A DNA stretch of 10,226 nucleotides from Muricomes sp. (GTDB lineage Bacteria > Bacillota > Clostridia > Lachnospirales > Lachnospiraceae), in contig JAHHTM010000025.1 of the NCBI GenBank assembly GCA_020024675.1, positions 1 through 10,226 on the forward strand, read 5' to 3'. How positions within the stretch are numbered: position 1 is the first letter of the stretch; each line of letters begins with the position of its first letter. Below the pieces are notes generated by a model. The model did not search any database. It had not been told where the DNA came from and saw nothing but the letters and a program-made list of their open reading frames with translations. The translations under genes were made by a program, and so were the position numbers. Shown one piece after another: positions 1 to 6,159 of the stretch.

Positions 1-1222
1 CATTTTTGTGTGTACAAAACATAAGATAAACGACAGAACCAAGTGGAAGAATATTACTTGAAACAAGGAAATCTTCGAGATCCATGATGTTTGTTCCTGC
101 TCCAAGAGGTTGAAAACCAGACCATACGTTAAATCCAAGTATACAAGGAATGCTTAACACAACAATAAGAATGATGTTGATACCAACTGATTTTTTTCTG
201 CTAAAATGGAAGAGATCCATTCCAAAAGAAACCAGATTTTCAAAAACACCAACAATCGTGGATAATGCCGCACAGAACAAGAATAAGAAGAATAAAGATC
301 CCCAGATCCTGCCGCCTGCCATTTTCGAAAAAATATTTGGAAGGGTAATAAATACCAGCGGTGGGCCTGCTGTTGTTTCGACATTGAATGAAAAACATGC
401 AGGGATTACGATGAGTCCGGCTACAAATGCAACAAAAGTATCTAAGAGCACTATATTTACGGATTCTCCTGCAAGTGAGCGGGATTTTCCAAGATAACTG
501 CCAAAGATGGCCATTCCACCCATTCCAATGCTAAGTGTAAAGAAGGCCTGACTCATTGCACCAAAGATTACATTTCCAATACCATTTTCTACCATTTTAT
601 GAAAGTCAGGAATAAGATAAAAACGAAGTCCTTCTTTTGCACCAGGTAAGGTAACAGAATGGATTGCAAGTATGATCATAATACCAAGCAATGCGATCAT
701 AGTTACCTTCATAATTTTTTCCACGCCTTTTTGAAGACCGATACAACAAATGCCAAACGCAAGCAGAACCACGAGGATTGTCCAGAACATTAAAGTTCCA
801 GGGGAAGAAAGCATGGAACCAAATTTATCTTCTACCTGAGAAGTGGTAACATTTACAAATTCGCCTGTAATCATGCGGTAGCAGTAATAGAGCATCCAGC
901 CACCAACCATGGAATAAAACATAACAAGAAGATAATTACCTGCAATGGCGATCCATCTTATGTAATGCCAACGACCACCTTCTGGTTCAAGTTCATTGTA
1001 AGAAGTAGCAATACTTTTCTGACTGGCACGGCCGACACTAAATTCACAAACAATAATTGGCAATCCAAGAATTACAAGAAAAATAAGATAGATCAGAATA
1101 AAGGCAGCTCCTCCAAATTTTCCAGTCATATATGGAAATTTCCATACATTCCCCAAACCTATGGCACAACCTGCTGAAACTAAGATAAAGCCAAGTCGGG
1201 AAGCAAATTGTTCTCGTTTCAT
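1..1222 (-). CDS. Sodium-dependent amino-acid transporter, NSS (SLC6/LeuT) family, 3' end missing
   Basis: I translated this strand by hand: 407 codons are open from the ATG at 1222 to the window edge, so the last few dozen residues of a usual 440-460 aa protein lie outside. It is an integral membrane Na+-coupled symporter that imports an amino acid or related compound. The TM1 signature SAGCAIGLGNVWKFPY (residues 16-31) carries the Asn (N25) equivalent to the LeuT sodium/substrate site. The unwound TM6 motif SQAFFTLSIGMG lies near residue 224. Many other hydrophobic spans follow the family pattern. The LeuT extracellular-gate Arg is replaced by Lys (K28), a common bacterial variant. The start is fixed by AGGAGG (1229-1234), six bases upstream. 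It is divergent from glnS. Substrate is unknown; bacterial relatives such as TnaT, Tyt1 and MhsT carry Trp, Tyr or other hydrophobic residues, so an aromatic substrate is possible but only inferred. Confidence 0.93.
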   Translation of the reverse strand, partial: MKREQFASRLGFILVSAGCAIGLGNVWKFPYMTGKFGGAAFILIYLIFLVILGLPIIVCEFSVGRASQKSIATSYNELEPEGGRWHYIRWIAIAGNYLLVMFYSMVGGWMLYYCYRMITGEFVNVTTSQVEDKFGSMLSSPGTLMFWTILVVLLAFGICCIGLQKGVEKIMKVTMIALLGIMIILAIHSVTLPGAKEGLRFYLIPDFHKMVENGIGNVIFGAMSQAFFTLSIGMGGMAIFGSYLGKSRSLAGESVNIVLLDTFVAFVAGLIVIPACFSFNVETTAGPPLVFITLPNIFSKMAGGRIWGSLFFLFLFCAALSTIVGVFENLVSFGMDLFHFSRKKSVGINIILIVVLSIPCILGFNVWSGFQPLGAGTNIMDLEDFLVSSNILPLGSVVYLMFCTHKN

Positions 1223-1288
1223 AAAAAACCTCCTGTATATTCTGATTACGGAATGTAAAACAAGTTCTTTTCCGCTTTAAACCACTAC

Positions 1289-1316
1289 AGTATAACATAC
1301 TTTTCGGAAAAAGCAA
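1289..1316 (-). promoter_or_regulatory. Sigma-A promoter for the NSS transporter
   Basis: Read on the minus strand, TTGCTT (1311-1316) and TATACT (1289-1294) are separated by 16 bp, with an extended -10 TG one base upstream of TATACT. The predicted start lies near 1282, giving a leader of about 60 nt before the ATG at 1222. Assigned by eye from the consensus only. Confidence 0.65.
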
Positions 1317-1334
1317 ATAATTTTTTTACAGTCC

Positions 1335-1363
1335 TTGTGAATAAATTAAATTTATGGTAATAT
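1335..1363 (+). promoter_or_regulatory. Sigma-A promoter for glnS
   Basis: TTGTGA (1335-1340) and TAATAT (1358-1363) are exactly 17 bp apart, with an AT-rich spacer. Transcription should start near 1370, about 38 nt before the glnS ATG. The short leader leaves no room for a T-box or other large riboregulator. It is back-to-back with the transporter promoter. Confidence 0.7.
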
Positions 1364-1407
1364 TAGGGACATAATGTAAGAATTTAGGGTACTTTGAGGA
1401 GGAAACT

Positions 1408-3078
1408 ATGGCAAACGAAACAGTTTCAAAGAATTTTATTGAACAGGAAATAGATAAAGATCTGGCAGAAGGCGTATACGATCACGTATGTACACGATTT
1501 CCACCAGAGCCAAATGGTTATCTGCATATCGGACATGCAAAGTCTATACTTTTAAACTATGGACTCGCAAAGAAATATAATGGTACATTCCATATGCGTT
1601 TTGACGATACAAATCCTACAAAGGAGAAGATTGAGTTCGTTGATTCTATTAAAGAGGATATTAAATGGCTCGGTGCTGACTGGGAAGATCATCTGTATTT
1701 TGCATCAGACTACTTTGAGCAGATGTATGATTATGCAGTGGAGTTGATTAAAAAAGGAAAAGCATATGTATGCGATCTTAGTGCAGATGAGATTCGTGAG
1801 TACAGGGGTACACTTACAGAACCTGGAAAAGACAGTCCGTATAGAAATCGTTCCGTAGAAGAAAATTTGGAACTGTTTAAAAATATGCGTGATGGCAAAT
1901 ATGCAGACGGAGAGAAAGTTCTTCGTGCAAAAATTGATATGGCATCACCTAATATTAACATGAGAGATCCAATCATTTACCGTGTTGCACGTATGACGCA
2001 CCATAATACAGGAGATAAATGGTGTGTATATCCAATGTATGACTTTGCACATCCACTGGAAGACGCGATAGAAGGAATTACACATTCTATCTGTACACTG
2101 GAGTTTGAAGATCACAGACCACTTTATGACTGGGTTGTAAGAGAATGTGGTTTTGAAAATCCACCAAGACAGATTGAGTTTTCAAAATTATATTTGACGA
2201 ATGTTGTTACAGGAAAACGTTATATCAAAAAATTAGTGGAAGATGGAATTGTAGATGGATGGGATGATCCTCGTCTTGTTTCCATAGCAGCACTTAGGAG
2301 AAGAGGGTTTACTCCAGAATCTATTAAAATGTTTATAGATATGTGTGGAGTTTCCAAAAGTCAGAGTTCTGTAGATTATGCAATGCTCGAGTATTGCATT
2401 CGTGAAGATCTTAAAATGAAAAAATCTCGTATGATGGCTGTTTTAGATCCAATCAAGCTTGTCATCGACAACTATCCAGAAGGACAGGTTGAATATCTTG
2501 ACGTTGCCAACAATCTTGAGAATGAAGAGCTCGGCAGCAGAAAAGTTCCATTCTGCAGAGAACTTTATATTGAACGAGACGATTTTATGGAAGAACCACC
2601 TAAGAAATATTTCAGATTATTCCCGGGAAATGAAGTACGTCTTATGCATGCATATTTCGTAAAATGTGAAAGCTTTGTAAAAGATGAAAATGGAAATATT
2701 ACAGAGGTTCACTGTACTTATGATCCAGAGACAAAATGTGGAAGTGGATTTACAGGAAGAAAAGTAAAAGGAACTATTCACTGGGTTCCGGCACCATATG
2801 CACAAAAGGCAGAAGTAAGACTTTATGAAAATCTGATTGATGAAGAAAAAGGTGTATACAATAAAGAGGACGGATCTTTGAATCTGAATCCAAATTCACT
2901 TACGATTTTAAAAGATTGTTATGTTGAGCCAAGCTTTGCAGATGCAGGAGCATATGACAGTTTTCAGTTTGTAAGAAATGGATATTTCTGTATTGATGCG
3001 AAAGATTCCAAACCAGATGCACTGGTATTTAATCGAATTGTTTCACTGAAAAGTTCTTTTAAACTTCCTAAAAAATAA
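1408..3078 (+). CDS. glnS: Glutamine--tRNA ligase (GlnRS)
   Basis: Cytosolic class I aminoacyl-tRNA synthetase that charges tRNA-Gln with glutamine using ATP. At 556 aa it is a full-length bacterial GlnRS without an added YqeY-like tail. The Rossmann catalytic core begins with PPEPNGYLHIGHAKS, with HIGH at residues 40-43. The GlnRS-type core motifs RFDDTNP and GWDDPRL are present, followed by ALRRRGFTPESI; the C-terminal part (about 345-550) fits the two-barrel anticodon-binding region. The KMSKS loop, MSKRK in E. coli GlnRS, reads TGKRY here (T268-Y272); the second lysine is kept but the Met/Ser are gone. The start is supported by GAGGAGG (1397-1403), and the gene has its own promoter and terminator, so it appears monocistronic. 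Many Firmicutes lack GlnRS and use GatCAB; clostridial lineages such as Lachnospiraceae often have it. GluRS is unlikely given the length and the GlnRS-type motifs. Confidence 0.95.
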   Translation: MANETVSKNFIEQEIDKDLAEGVYDHVCTRFPPEPNGYLHIGHAKSILLNYGLAKKYNGTFHMRFDDTNPTKEKIEFVDSIKEDIKWLGADWEDHLYFASDYFEQMYDYAVELIKKGKAYVCDLSADEIREYRGTLTEPGKDSPYRNRSVEENLELFKNMRDGKYADGEKVLRAKIDMASPNINMRDPIIYRVARMTHHNTGDKWCVYPMYDFAHPLEDAIEGITHSICTLEFEDHRPLYDWVVRECGFENPPRQIEFSKLYLTNVVTGKRYIKKLVEDGIVDGWDDPRLVSIAALRRRGFTPESIKMFIDMCGVSKSQSSVDYAMLEYCIREDLKMKKSRMMAVLDPIKLVIDNYPEGQVEYLDVANNLENEELGSRKVPFCRELYIERDDFMEEPPKKYFRLFPGNEVRLMHAYFVKCESFVKDENGNITEVHCTYDPETKCGSGFTGRKVKGTIHWVPAPYAQKAEVRLYENLIDEEKGVYNKEDGSLNLNPNSLTILKDCYVEPSFADAGAYDSFQFVRNGYFCIDAKDSKPDALVFNRIVSLKSSFKLPKK

Positions 3079-3099
3079 AAGTTTACAAAATTAATAAAG

Positions 3100-3133
3100 G
3101 CAGTTCTTCTGATTATGGAAGAACTGCTTTTTT
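3100..3133 (+). terminator. Intrinsic terminator after glnS
   Basis: A perfect 10-bp stem (GCAGTTCTTC at 3100-3109 with GAAGAACTGC at 3118-3127) has an 8-base loop and is followed by six T residues (3128-3133). It starts 21 bases after the glnS stop and separates glnS from the regulator gene. Confidence 0.92.
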
Positions 3134-3170
3134 CAATCATTTTATAAAATTTATAAAGAGGTGATTTGAA

Positions 3171-4565
3171 ATGAATGAAATGACGATCAGTCTATGTACA
3201 GAATCAAAAATTCCTATGTATGAACAGATTTATGATCACATAAAAAAAGAAATACAGACAGGAAAAATTTCAAGCGGTGAAAAACTGCCATCAACTCGTG
3301 CACTGTCAAACTATCTTGAAGTAAGTCGCAGTACAGTTGAACTGGCATACGAACAGTTACTGTCAGAAGGATATGTGGAAACGCAGCCATGTCGGGGCTA
3401 TTTTGTTTCCAAATTAGAAGGGCTGTATCAAATGAAAACAATTCAGGAAAAAGAAGTAAATGAGAAAATAGAAGAACCAAAACCATTATATGACTTTACA
3501 CCAAATGGAGTTGATTTAAAAAGTTTTCCTTATAGTGTTTGGAGAAAACTTTCAAAAGAGTGCCTTTCAGATGACAGGGCAGAAGTTTTTCGACTTGGTC
3601 ATCCACAAGGAGAATACGGACTTCGACGGGCAATTTGCAATTACATTCATCAGGCAAGAGGGGTAAATGCGCGACCAGATCAGATTATTGTAGGTGCGGG
3701 GAATGACTATCTTTTAATGCTCCTTACAACTGTGATCGGACAAGATCATAAAGTGGCCTTGGAAAACCCAAGTTATAAACAAGCTTATCGTTTGTTTAAA
3801 AATTTATCTTATGAAGTTTGCACAGTTGATATGGATGAAAAGGGAATGGACATTCAAAAATTAAAAAAAACCAAGGCGAATATTGCGTTTGTAATGCCAT
3901 CTCATCAGTATCCGCTTGGAATTGTCATGCCTATACAAAGGAGAATGAATCTTCTTGCATGGGCCGATGAAGAAGAAGGCAGGTACATTATCGAAGATGA
4001 TTATGACAGTGAATTTCGTTATAAGGGTAAGCCAATACCAGCGCTTCAAGGATATGATCATAATGATAAAGTAATCTACATGGGAACATTTTCGAAATCC
4101 ATCGCCCCGTCTATTCGAATGAGTTATATGGTATTACCGGAAATGCTTTTAAAAAAATATAAGGAAAAAAGTGCATTCTTAAGTTCAACAGTTTCGAAGG
4201 TTGATCAGATGATTCTTCAGAAATTTATAGAACAAGGATATTATGAACGACACCTTAACAAAACACGCGCTTTATATAAAAGTAGACATGATACTCTTTT
4301 GGGGTGTTTAAAGAAAATGCAGGACAGATGTAAGATTTCAGGGGAAAATGCGGGAGTTCACCTGCTTTTGGATTTTCAAGGACGTTTTACGGAAGATGAG
4401 CTTATAGGACGTGCTGCAAAAGAAGGAATCAAAGTATATGGACTTTCTGAGTACTATACAAAAGAGGAAAAAAATAAAAGTGGAACAATACTTCTTGGGT
4501 ATGCAAATATGAGCGAAGAAAAAATAATAGCAGCCGCAAAAATTCTTGAGAAAATCTGGAGATAA
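3171..4565 (+). CDS. MocR/GabR-family transcriptional regulator (GntR winged helix fused to class I aminotransferase domain)
   Basis: A 464-aa DNA-binding protein that uses pyridoxal phosphate, or a PLP adduct with an amino compound, as its sensing cofactor. Residues about 15-80 are a GntR-type winged helix (PMYEQIYDHIKKEI, LPSTRALSNYLEVSRSTVE, then the wing QPCRGYFVS). After a short linker, residues about 100-464 form a fold-type I aminotransferase domain. Visible landmarks are GHPQGEYGLRRAI, the PSHQYPLG loop, EDDYDSEF (D276/D277, one of which should contact the pyridine nitrogen) and GTFSKSIAPSIR, whose K309 is the expected Schiff-base lysine. Length and order match GabR, PdxR and TauR. 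The start is supported by AGAGGTGA (3157-3164), six bases upstream. It lies 84 bp before an aminotransferase gene on the same strand, which makes that gene its most obvious target, although MocR proteins also often control themselves. Effector and target are not known from sequence. Confidence 0.93.
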   Translation: MNEMTISLCTESKIPMYEQIYDHIKKEIQTGKISSGEKLPSTRALSNYLEVSRSTVELAYEQLLSEGYVETQPCRGYFVSKLEGLYQMKTIQEKEVNEKIEEPKPLYDFTPNGVDLKSFPYSVWRKLSKECLSDDRAEVFRLGHPQGEYGLRRAICNYIHQARGVNARPDQIIVGAGNDYLLMLLTTVIGQDHKVALENPSYKQAYRLFKNLSYEVCTVDMDEKGMDIQKLKKTKANIAFVMPSHQYPLGIVMPIQRRMNLLAWADEEEGRYIIEDDYDSEFRYKGKPIPALQGYDHNDKVIYMGTFSKSIAPSIRMSYMVLPEMLLKKYKEKSAFLSSTVSKVDQMILQKFIEQGYYERHLNKTRALYKSRHDTLLGCLKKMQDRCKISGENAGVHLLLDFQGRFTEDELIGRAAKEGIKVYGLSEYYTKEEKNKSGTILLGYANMSEEKIIAAAKILEKIWR

Positions 4566-4573
4566 AATTTCAG

Positions 4574-4606
4574 AGATTCGTTTGGTTGAATGTAGATTAG
4601 GAATGT
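4574..4606 (+). promoter_or_regulatory. Candidate operator: paired short direct repeats over the aminotransferase promoter
   Basis: AGATT occurs at 4574-4578 and 4594-4598 (20-bp period), and GAATGT at 4588-4593 and 4601-4606 (13-bp period). They overlap the -35 box and spacer of the aminotransferase promoter. MocR proteins such as GabR bind direct repeats near their target promoter, so these could be a site for the adjacent regulator. The repeats are short and the two periods differ, so chance is a real alternative. Confidence 0.25.
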
Positions 4607-4614
4607 GCTATACT
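4586..4614 (+). promoter_or_regulatory. Strong sigma-A promoter for the aminotransferase gene
   Basis: TTGAAT (4586-4591) and TATACT (4609-4614) are separated by 17 bp, with an extended -10 TG (4606-4607). The start should be near 4621, giving a 5' leader of about 29 nt. The quality of the match suggests that the aminotransferase is transcribed independently of the regulator gene, perhaps under its control. Confidence 0.75.
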
Positions 4615-4649
4615 AGGGCTTATTTCAACAAGAGGAAGGAGAGACAGAT

Positions 4650-5837
4650 ATGATAGCAGAAAAAATGAAGGATATGGTTAAAAATAGTTCTGCAATCCGT
4701 GCGATGTTTGAAGAGGGAAATAAGATGGCTAAGATTTATGGGGCAGAAAATGTATATGATTTTAGTCTCGGAAACCCAAATGTGCCAGCACCTGATGCGG
4801 TTAAAACGGCCATCTGTGATATTATATCTGAGGAAGATCCAAAAGTACTTCATGGATATACGAATACCAATAGTGGATATCTTGAAGTAAGAAATACCGT
4901 TGCCAAGTCATTGAATCGCAGATTTGATACTTCATTTGAGGGAAAAAATATTGTAATGACAGTAGGGGCAGCAGGAGGATTAAATGTTATCTTAAAAACT
5001 TTGTTAAACCCGTTAGATGAAGTGATTGTATTCTCGCCATATTTTGGGGAGTATCGGTCATATGTTAGCAATTATGATGGAGTTTTAGTGGAGATTAGTG
5101 CGGATACAGATACTTTTCAGCCAAAACTATCAGAGTTTGAAGCCAAAATCACAAAAAAGACAAAAGCGGTGATCGTTAATACACCAAATAATCCCACAGG
5201 AGTTGTATATAGTGAGGATACAATTTGTAGAATTTCAGAAATCTTGATGCAAAAGCAAAAAGAATATGGGACTGAAATCTATCTTATTTCAGATGAACCA
5301 TATAGAGAACTTGCTTATGATGGGGTAAAGGTTCCTTATCTTACACAATTTTACGATAACACAATTGTTGTATATTCTTACAGCAAATCACTTTCATTGC
5401 CGGGAGAACGGATTGGATATCTAGTGATTCCGGATGAGGTTTCAGAGAGTGAGGAAGTGTTATCAGCTGTCAATGTAGCAAATAGGATTCTTGGATTTGT
5501 AAATGCACCTACATTATTGCAAAAAGCAGTTGCCAGATGTATCGATGAACAAACGAATATTGCATATTACGATAAAAACAGAAAAACTCTTTATGAAGGA
5601 TTAAAAGCTTGCGGATTCGAGTGCGTAAAACCTGAGGGTGCGTTTTATCTGTTTATGAAGTCACCAATTGCAAATGAAAAAAAATTTTGTGAGACAGCAA
5701 AAAAATACCACATTCTCCTAGTCCCGGGATCATCATTTGCATGCCCTGGATATGTAAGAATTGCGTATTGTGTATCTTATGAAACTATAGTGAATTCGTT
5801 ACCAGAATTCAGAAGACTTGCTGAAGAATATTTCTGA
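4650..5837 (+). CDS. Pyridoxal phosphate-dependent aminotransferase, class I/II
   Basis: A 395-aa cytosolic fold-type I enzyme transferring an amino group between an amino acid and a 2-oxo acid. The family landmarks are present in order: DFSLGNPNVPAPDAV near the N terminus, HGYTNTNSGYLEVR, NTPNNPTGVVYS (substrate/cofactor Asn), SDEPYRELAYDG with D215 for the pyridine nitrogen, YSYSKSLSLPGERIGY with K246 as Schiff-base lysine, and YVRIAY with R370 for the substrate alpha-carboxylate. Length is normal. The start is supported by AAGGAG (4636-4641). It follows a MocR regulator and precedes the aromatic operon on the same strand, with no terminator visible in between. Aspartate aminotransferase-like enzymes of this group often also accept aromatic substrates, so it could perform the last Tyr/Phe step, but sequence alone does not fix the substrate. 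Confidence 0.92.
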   Translation: MIAEKMKDMVKNSSAIRAMFEEGNKMAKIYGAENVYDFSLGNPNVPAPDAVKTAICDIISEEDPKVLHGYTNTNSGYLEVRNTVAKSLNRRFDTSFEGKNIVMTVGAAGGLNVILKTLLNPLDEVIVFSPYFGEYRSYVSNYDGVLVEISADTDTFQPKLSEFEAKITKKTKAVIVNTPNNPTGVVYSEDTICRISEILMQKQKEYGTEIYLISDEPYRELAYDGVKVPYLTQFYDNTIVVYSYSKSLSLPGERIGYLVIPDEVSESEEVLSAVNVANRILGFVNAPTLLQKAVARCIDEQTNIAYYDKNRKTLYEGLKACGFECVKPEGAFYLFMKSPIANEKKFCETAKKYHILLVPGSSFACPGYVRIAYCVSYETIVNSLPEFRRLAEEYF

Positions 5838-5870
5838 AAACAAAAATAAAATAAAAAAAAGACTTGAAAA

Positions 5871-5899
5871 TTGCGAAAAAATATGATAAACCCTATATA
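5871..5899 (+). promoter_or_regulatory. Probable promoter of the aromatic leader and operon
   Basis: TTGCGA (5871-5876) and TATATA (5894-5899) lie 17 bp apart, downstream of a very A-rich tract (5837-5860) that could act as an UP element. Transcription would begin near 5906, about 20 nt before the leader-peptide ATG. Both boxes match consensus at four of six positions. TTGAAA (5864-5869) and TATGAT (5882-5887 or 5898-5903) are nearby, but their spacings are poor. Confidence 0.42.
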
Positions 5900-5926
5900 T
5901 GATATTAAAAAGAAAGGAAGCAGAAT

Positions 5927-6028
5927 ATGAAAAACTTATTTTATACAGCAGCATACTTTTATTATTACTTTTTCTTTATGGGTTTAAAAGGAAGAGTTGG
6001 TTTTGCTGTACAAAAAAGTTTTGGATAA
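5927..6028 (+). CDS. Aromatic-rich leader peptide (33 aa) of the aro operon attenuator
   Basis: A short ORF preceded by AAAGGAAG (5913-5920), six bases before its ATG, and ended by TAA at 6026-6028. The peptide begins MKNLFYTAA, then residues 10-17 are YFYYYFFF; F26 and F32 follow, so 12 of 33 residues are Phe or Tyr (7 Phe, 5 Tyr) and none is Trp. It is the sensing element in the proposed attenuator: its translation, not its product, should matter. The aromatic codons (5954-5977) end 48 bases before the stop, so a ribosome stalled on them leaves 6004 onwards free, while one at the stop covers that region. Downstream genes make Tyr and Phe, which fits the codon choice. The alternative is a small hydrophobic membrane peptide; the terminator and pairings argue against this. 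Confidence 0.82.
   Translation: MKNLFYTAAYFYYYFFFMGLKGRVGFAVQKSFG
5939..6015 (+). other. Segment 1:2 hairpin bracketing the aromatic codons
   Basis: TACAGCA (5944-5950) is perfectly complementary to TGCTGTA (6004-6010). After one A-C mismatch the stem extends by four A-U pairs (5939-5942 with 6012-6015). The loop contains the YFYYYFFF codons. A ribosome stalled on those codons would cover the 5' strand and release 6004-6015 for the antiterminator. This corresponds to the 1:2 or protector/pause hairpin of classical attenuators. Confidence 0.6.
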
Positions 6029-6080
6029 TGCTTTTGAATGATTGAATATATACAGTGCATTATAAAAAAGACTACACAGC
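6005..6080 (+). other. Antiterminator (segment 2:3) of the aro attenuator
   Basis: Three nested helices stack with small internal loops: GCTGT (6005-6009) with ACAGC (6076-6080), AGTTTT (6017-6022) with AAGACT (6068-6073, one G-U), and ATAATGC (6025-6031) with GCATTAT (6057-6063). The total is 18 pairs around a 25-base apical loop. It uses the terminator's 5' arm, so the two folds exclude each other. The leader stop codon lies inside the 5' strand, so a ribosome finishing the leader would disrupt it. The outer helix also competes with segment 1:2; the inner two helices do not. Confidence 0.58.
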
Positions 6081-6103
6081 TGACCGGCGGTGTAGTCTTT
6101 TTT
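6064..6103 (+). terminator. Intrinsic terminator (attenuator) upstream of aroF
   Basis: GACTACAC (6070-6077) pairs perfectly with GTGTAGTC (6090-6097). Six flanking A residues (6064-6069) can pair with the six-T tract (6098-6103), and three further pairs form inside the loop (6079-6081 with 6086-6088). It lies before aroF, 35 bases after the leader-peptide stop, rather than after a long gene. This points to conditional termination, although it could also stop read-through from the upstream aminotransferase gene. Confidence 0.9.
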
Positions 6104-6159
6104 AGTTGTATAGATAATTAACTTCAAAGCATAATATTTTCAATACGGAGGGATAAAAT

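Larger units (their letters stand above)
5906..6159 (+). promoter_or_regulatory. Tyr/Phe attenuator leader region of the aro operon (overall)
   Basis: The gap 5838-6159 has no gene of normal size. It contains, in order: an A-rich promoter region, a Shine-Dalgarno and 33-codon aromatic-rich ORF (5927-6028), an alternative-pairing region (6004-6063), an intrinsic terminator (6064-6103), and a 56-nt stretch leading to the aroF ribosome binding site GGAGGG (6147-6152). The arrangement matches ribosome-mediated transcription attenuation. When charged tRNA-Tyr or tRNA-Phe is scarce, stalling in the aromatic run should favour the antiterminator; when it is plentiful, the ribosome reaches the stop codon and the terminator can form. 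No T-box consensus is seen. Pairings were found by eye and no folding energies were calculated. Confidence 0.82.

Noticed and set aside
150..497. A 115-codon plus-strand ORF inside the transporter region
   Set aside because: It lies antisense to the NSS transporter, whose minus-strand reading shows continuous family motifs. It has no ribosome binding site or recognisable domain.
1300..1313. Small inverted repeat (CTTTT / AAAAG) within the transporter promoter as an operator
   Set aside because: It is a five-base AT-rich repeat overlapping the -35 box, short enough to be chance, with no regulator to connect it to.
3129..3157. AT-rich TATAAA boxes upstream of the MocR gene that could be a promoter
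   Set aside because: The better-spaced -10 at 3152-3157 overlaps the ribosome binding site, and the one at 3143-3148 has no acceptable -35 box. A promoter must exist after the glnS terminator, but I cannot place it.
5927..6028. The 33-aa hydrophobic peptide as a type I toxin or small membrane protein
   Set aside because: It lacks the usual charged C-terminal tail plus antisense RNA context. Its position before a terminator and a Tyr/Phe operon, and its pairing segments, favour an attenuator leader. Not fully excluded.
6106..6137. TTGTAT and TAATAT between the attenuator and aroF as an internal promoter
   Set aside because: The spacer is 20 bp, too long for a sigma-A promoter, and such a promoter would bypass the attenuator.
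5838..6159. A T-box riboswitch controlling the aro operon
   Set aside because: No T-box consensus (GGTGGNACCGCG-like) or specifier stem is visible, the leader is short, and the translated aromatic ORF explains the terminator better.
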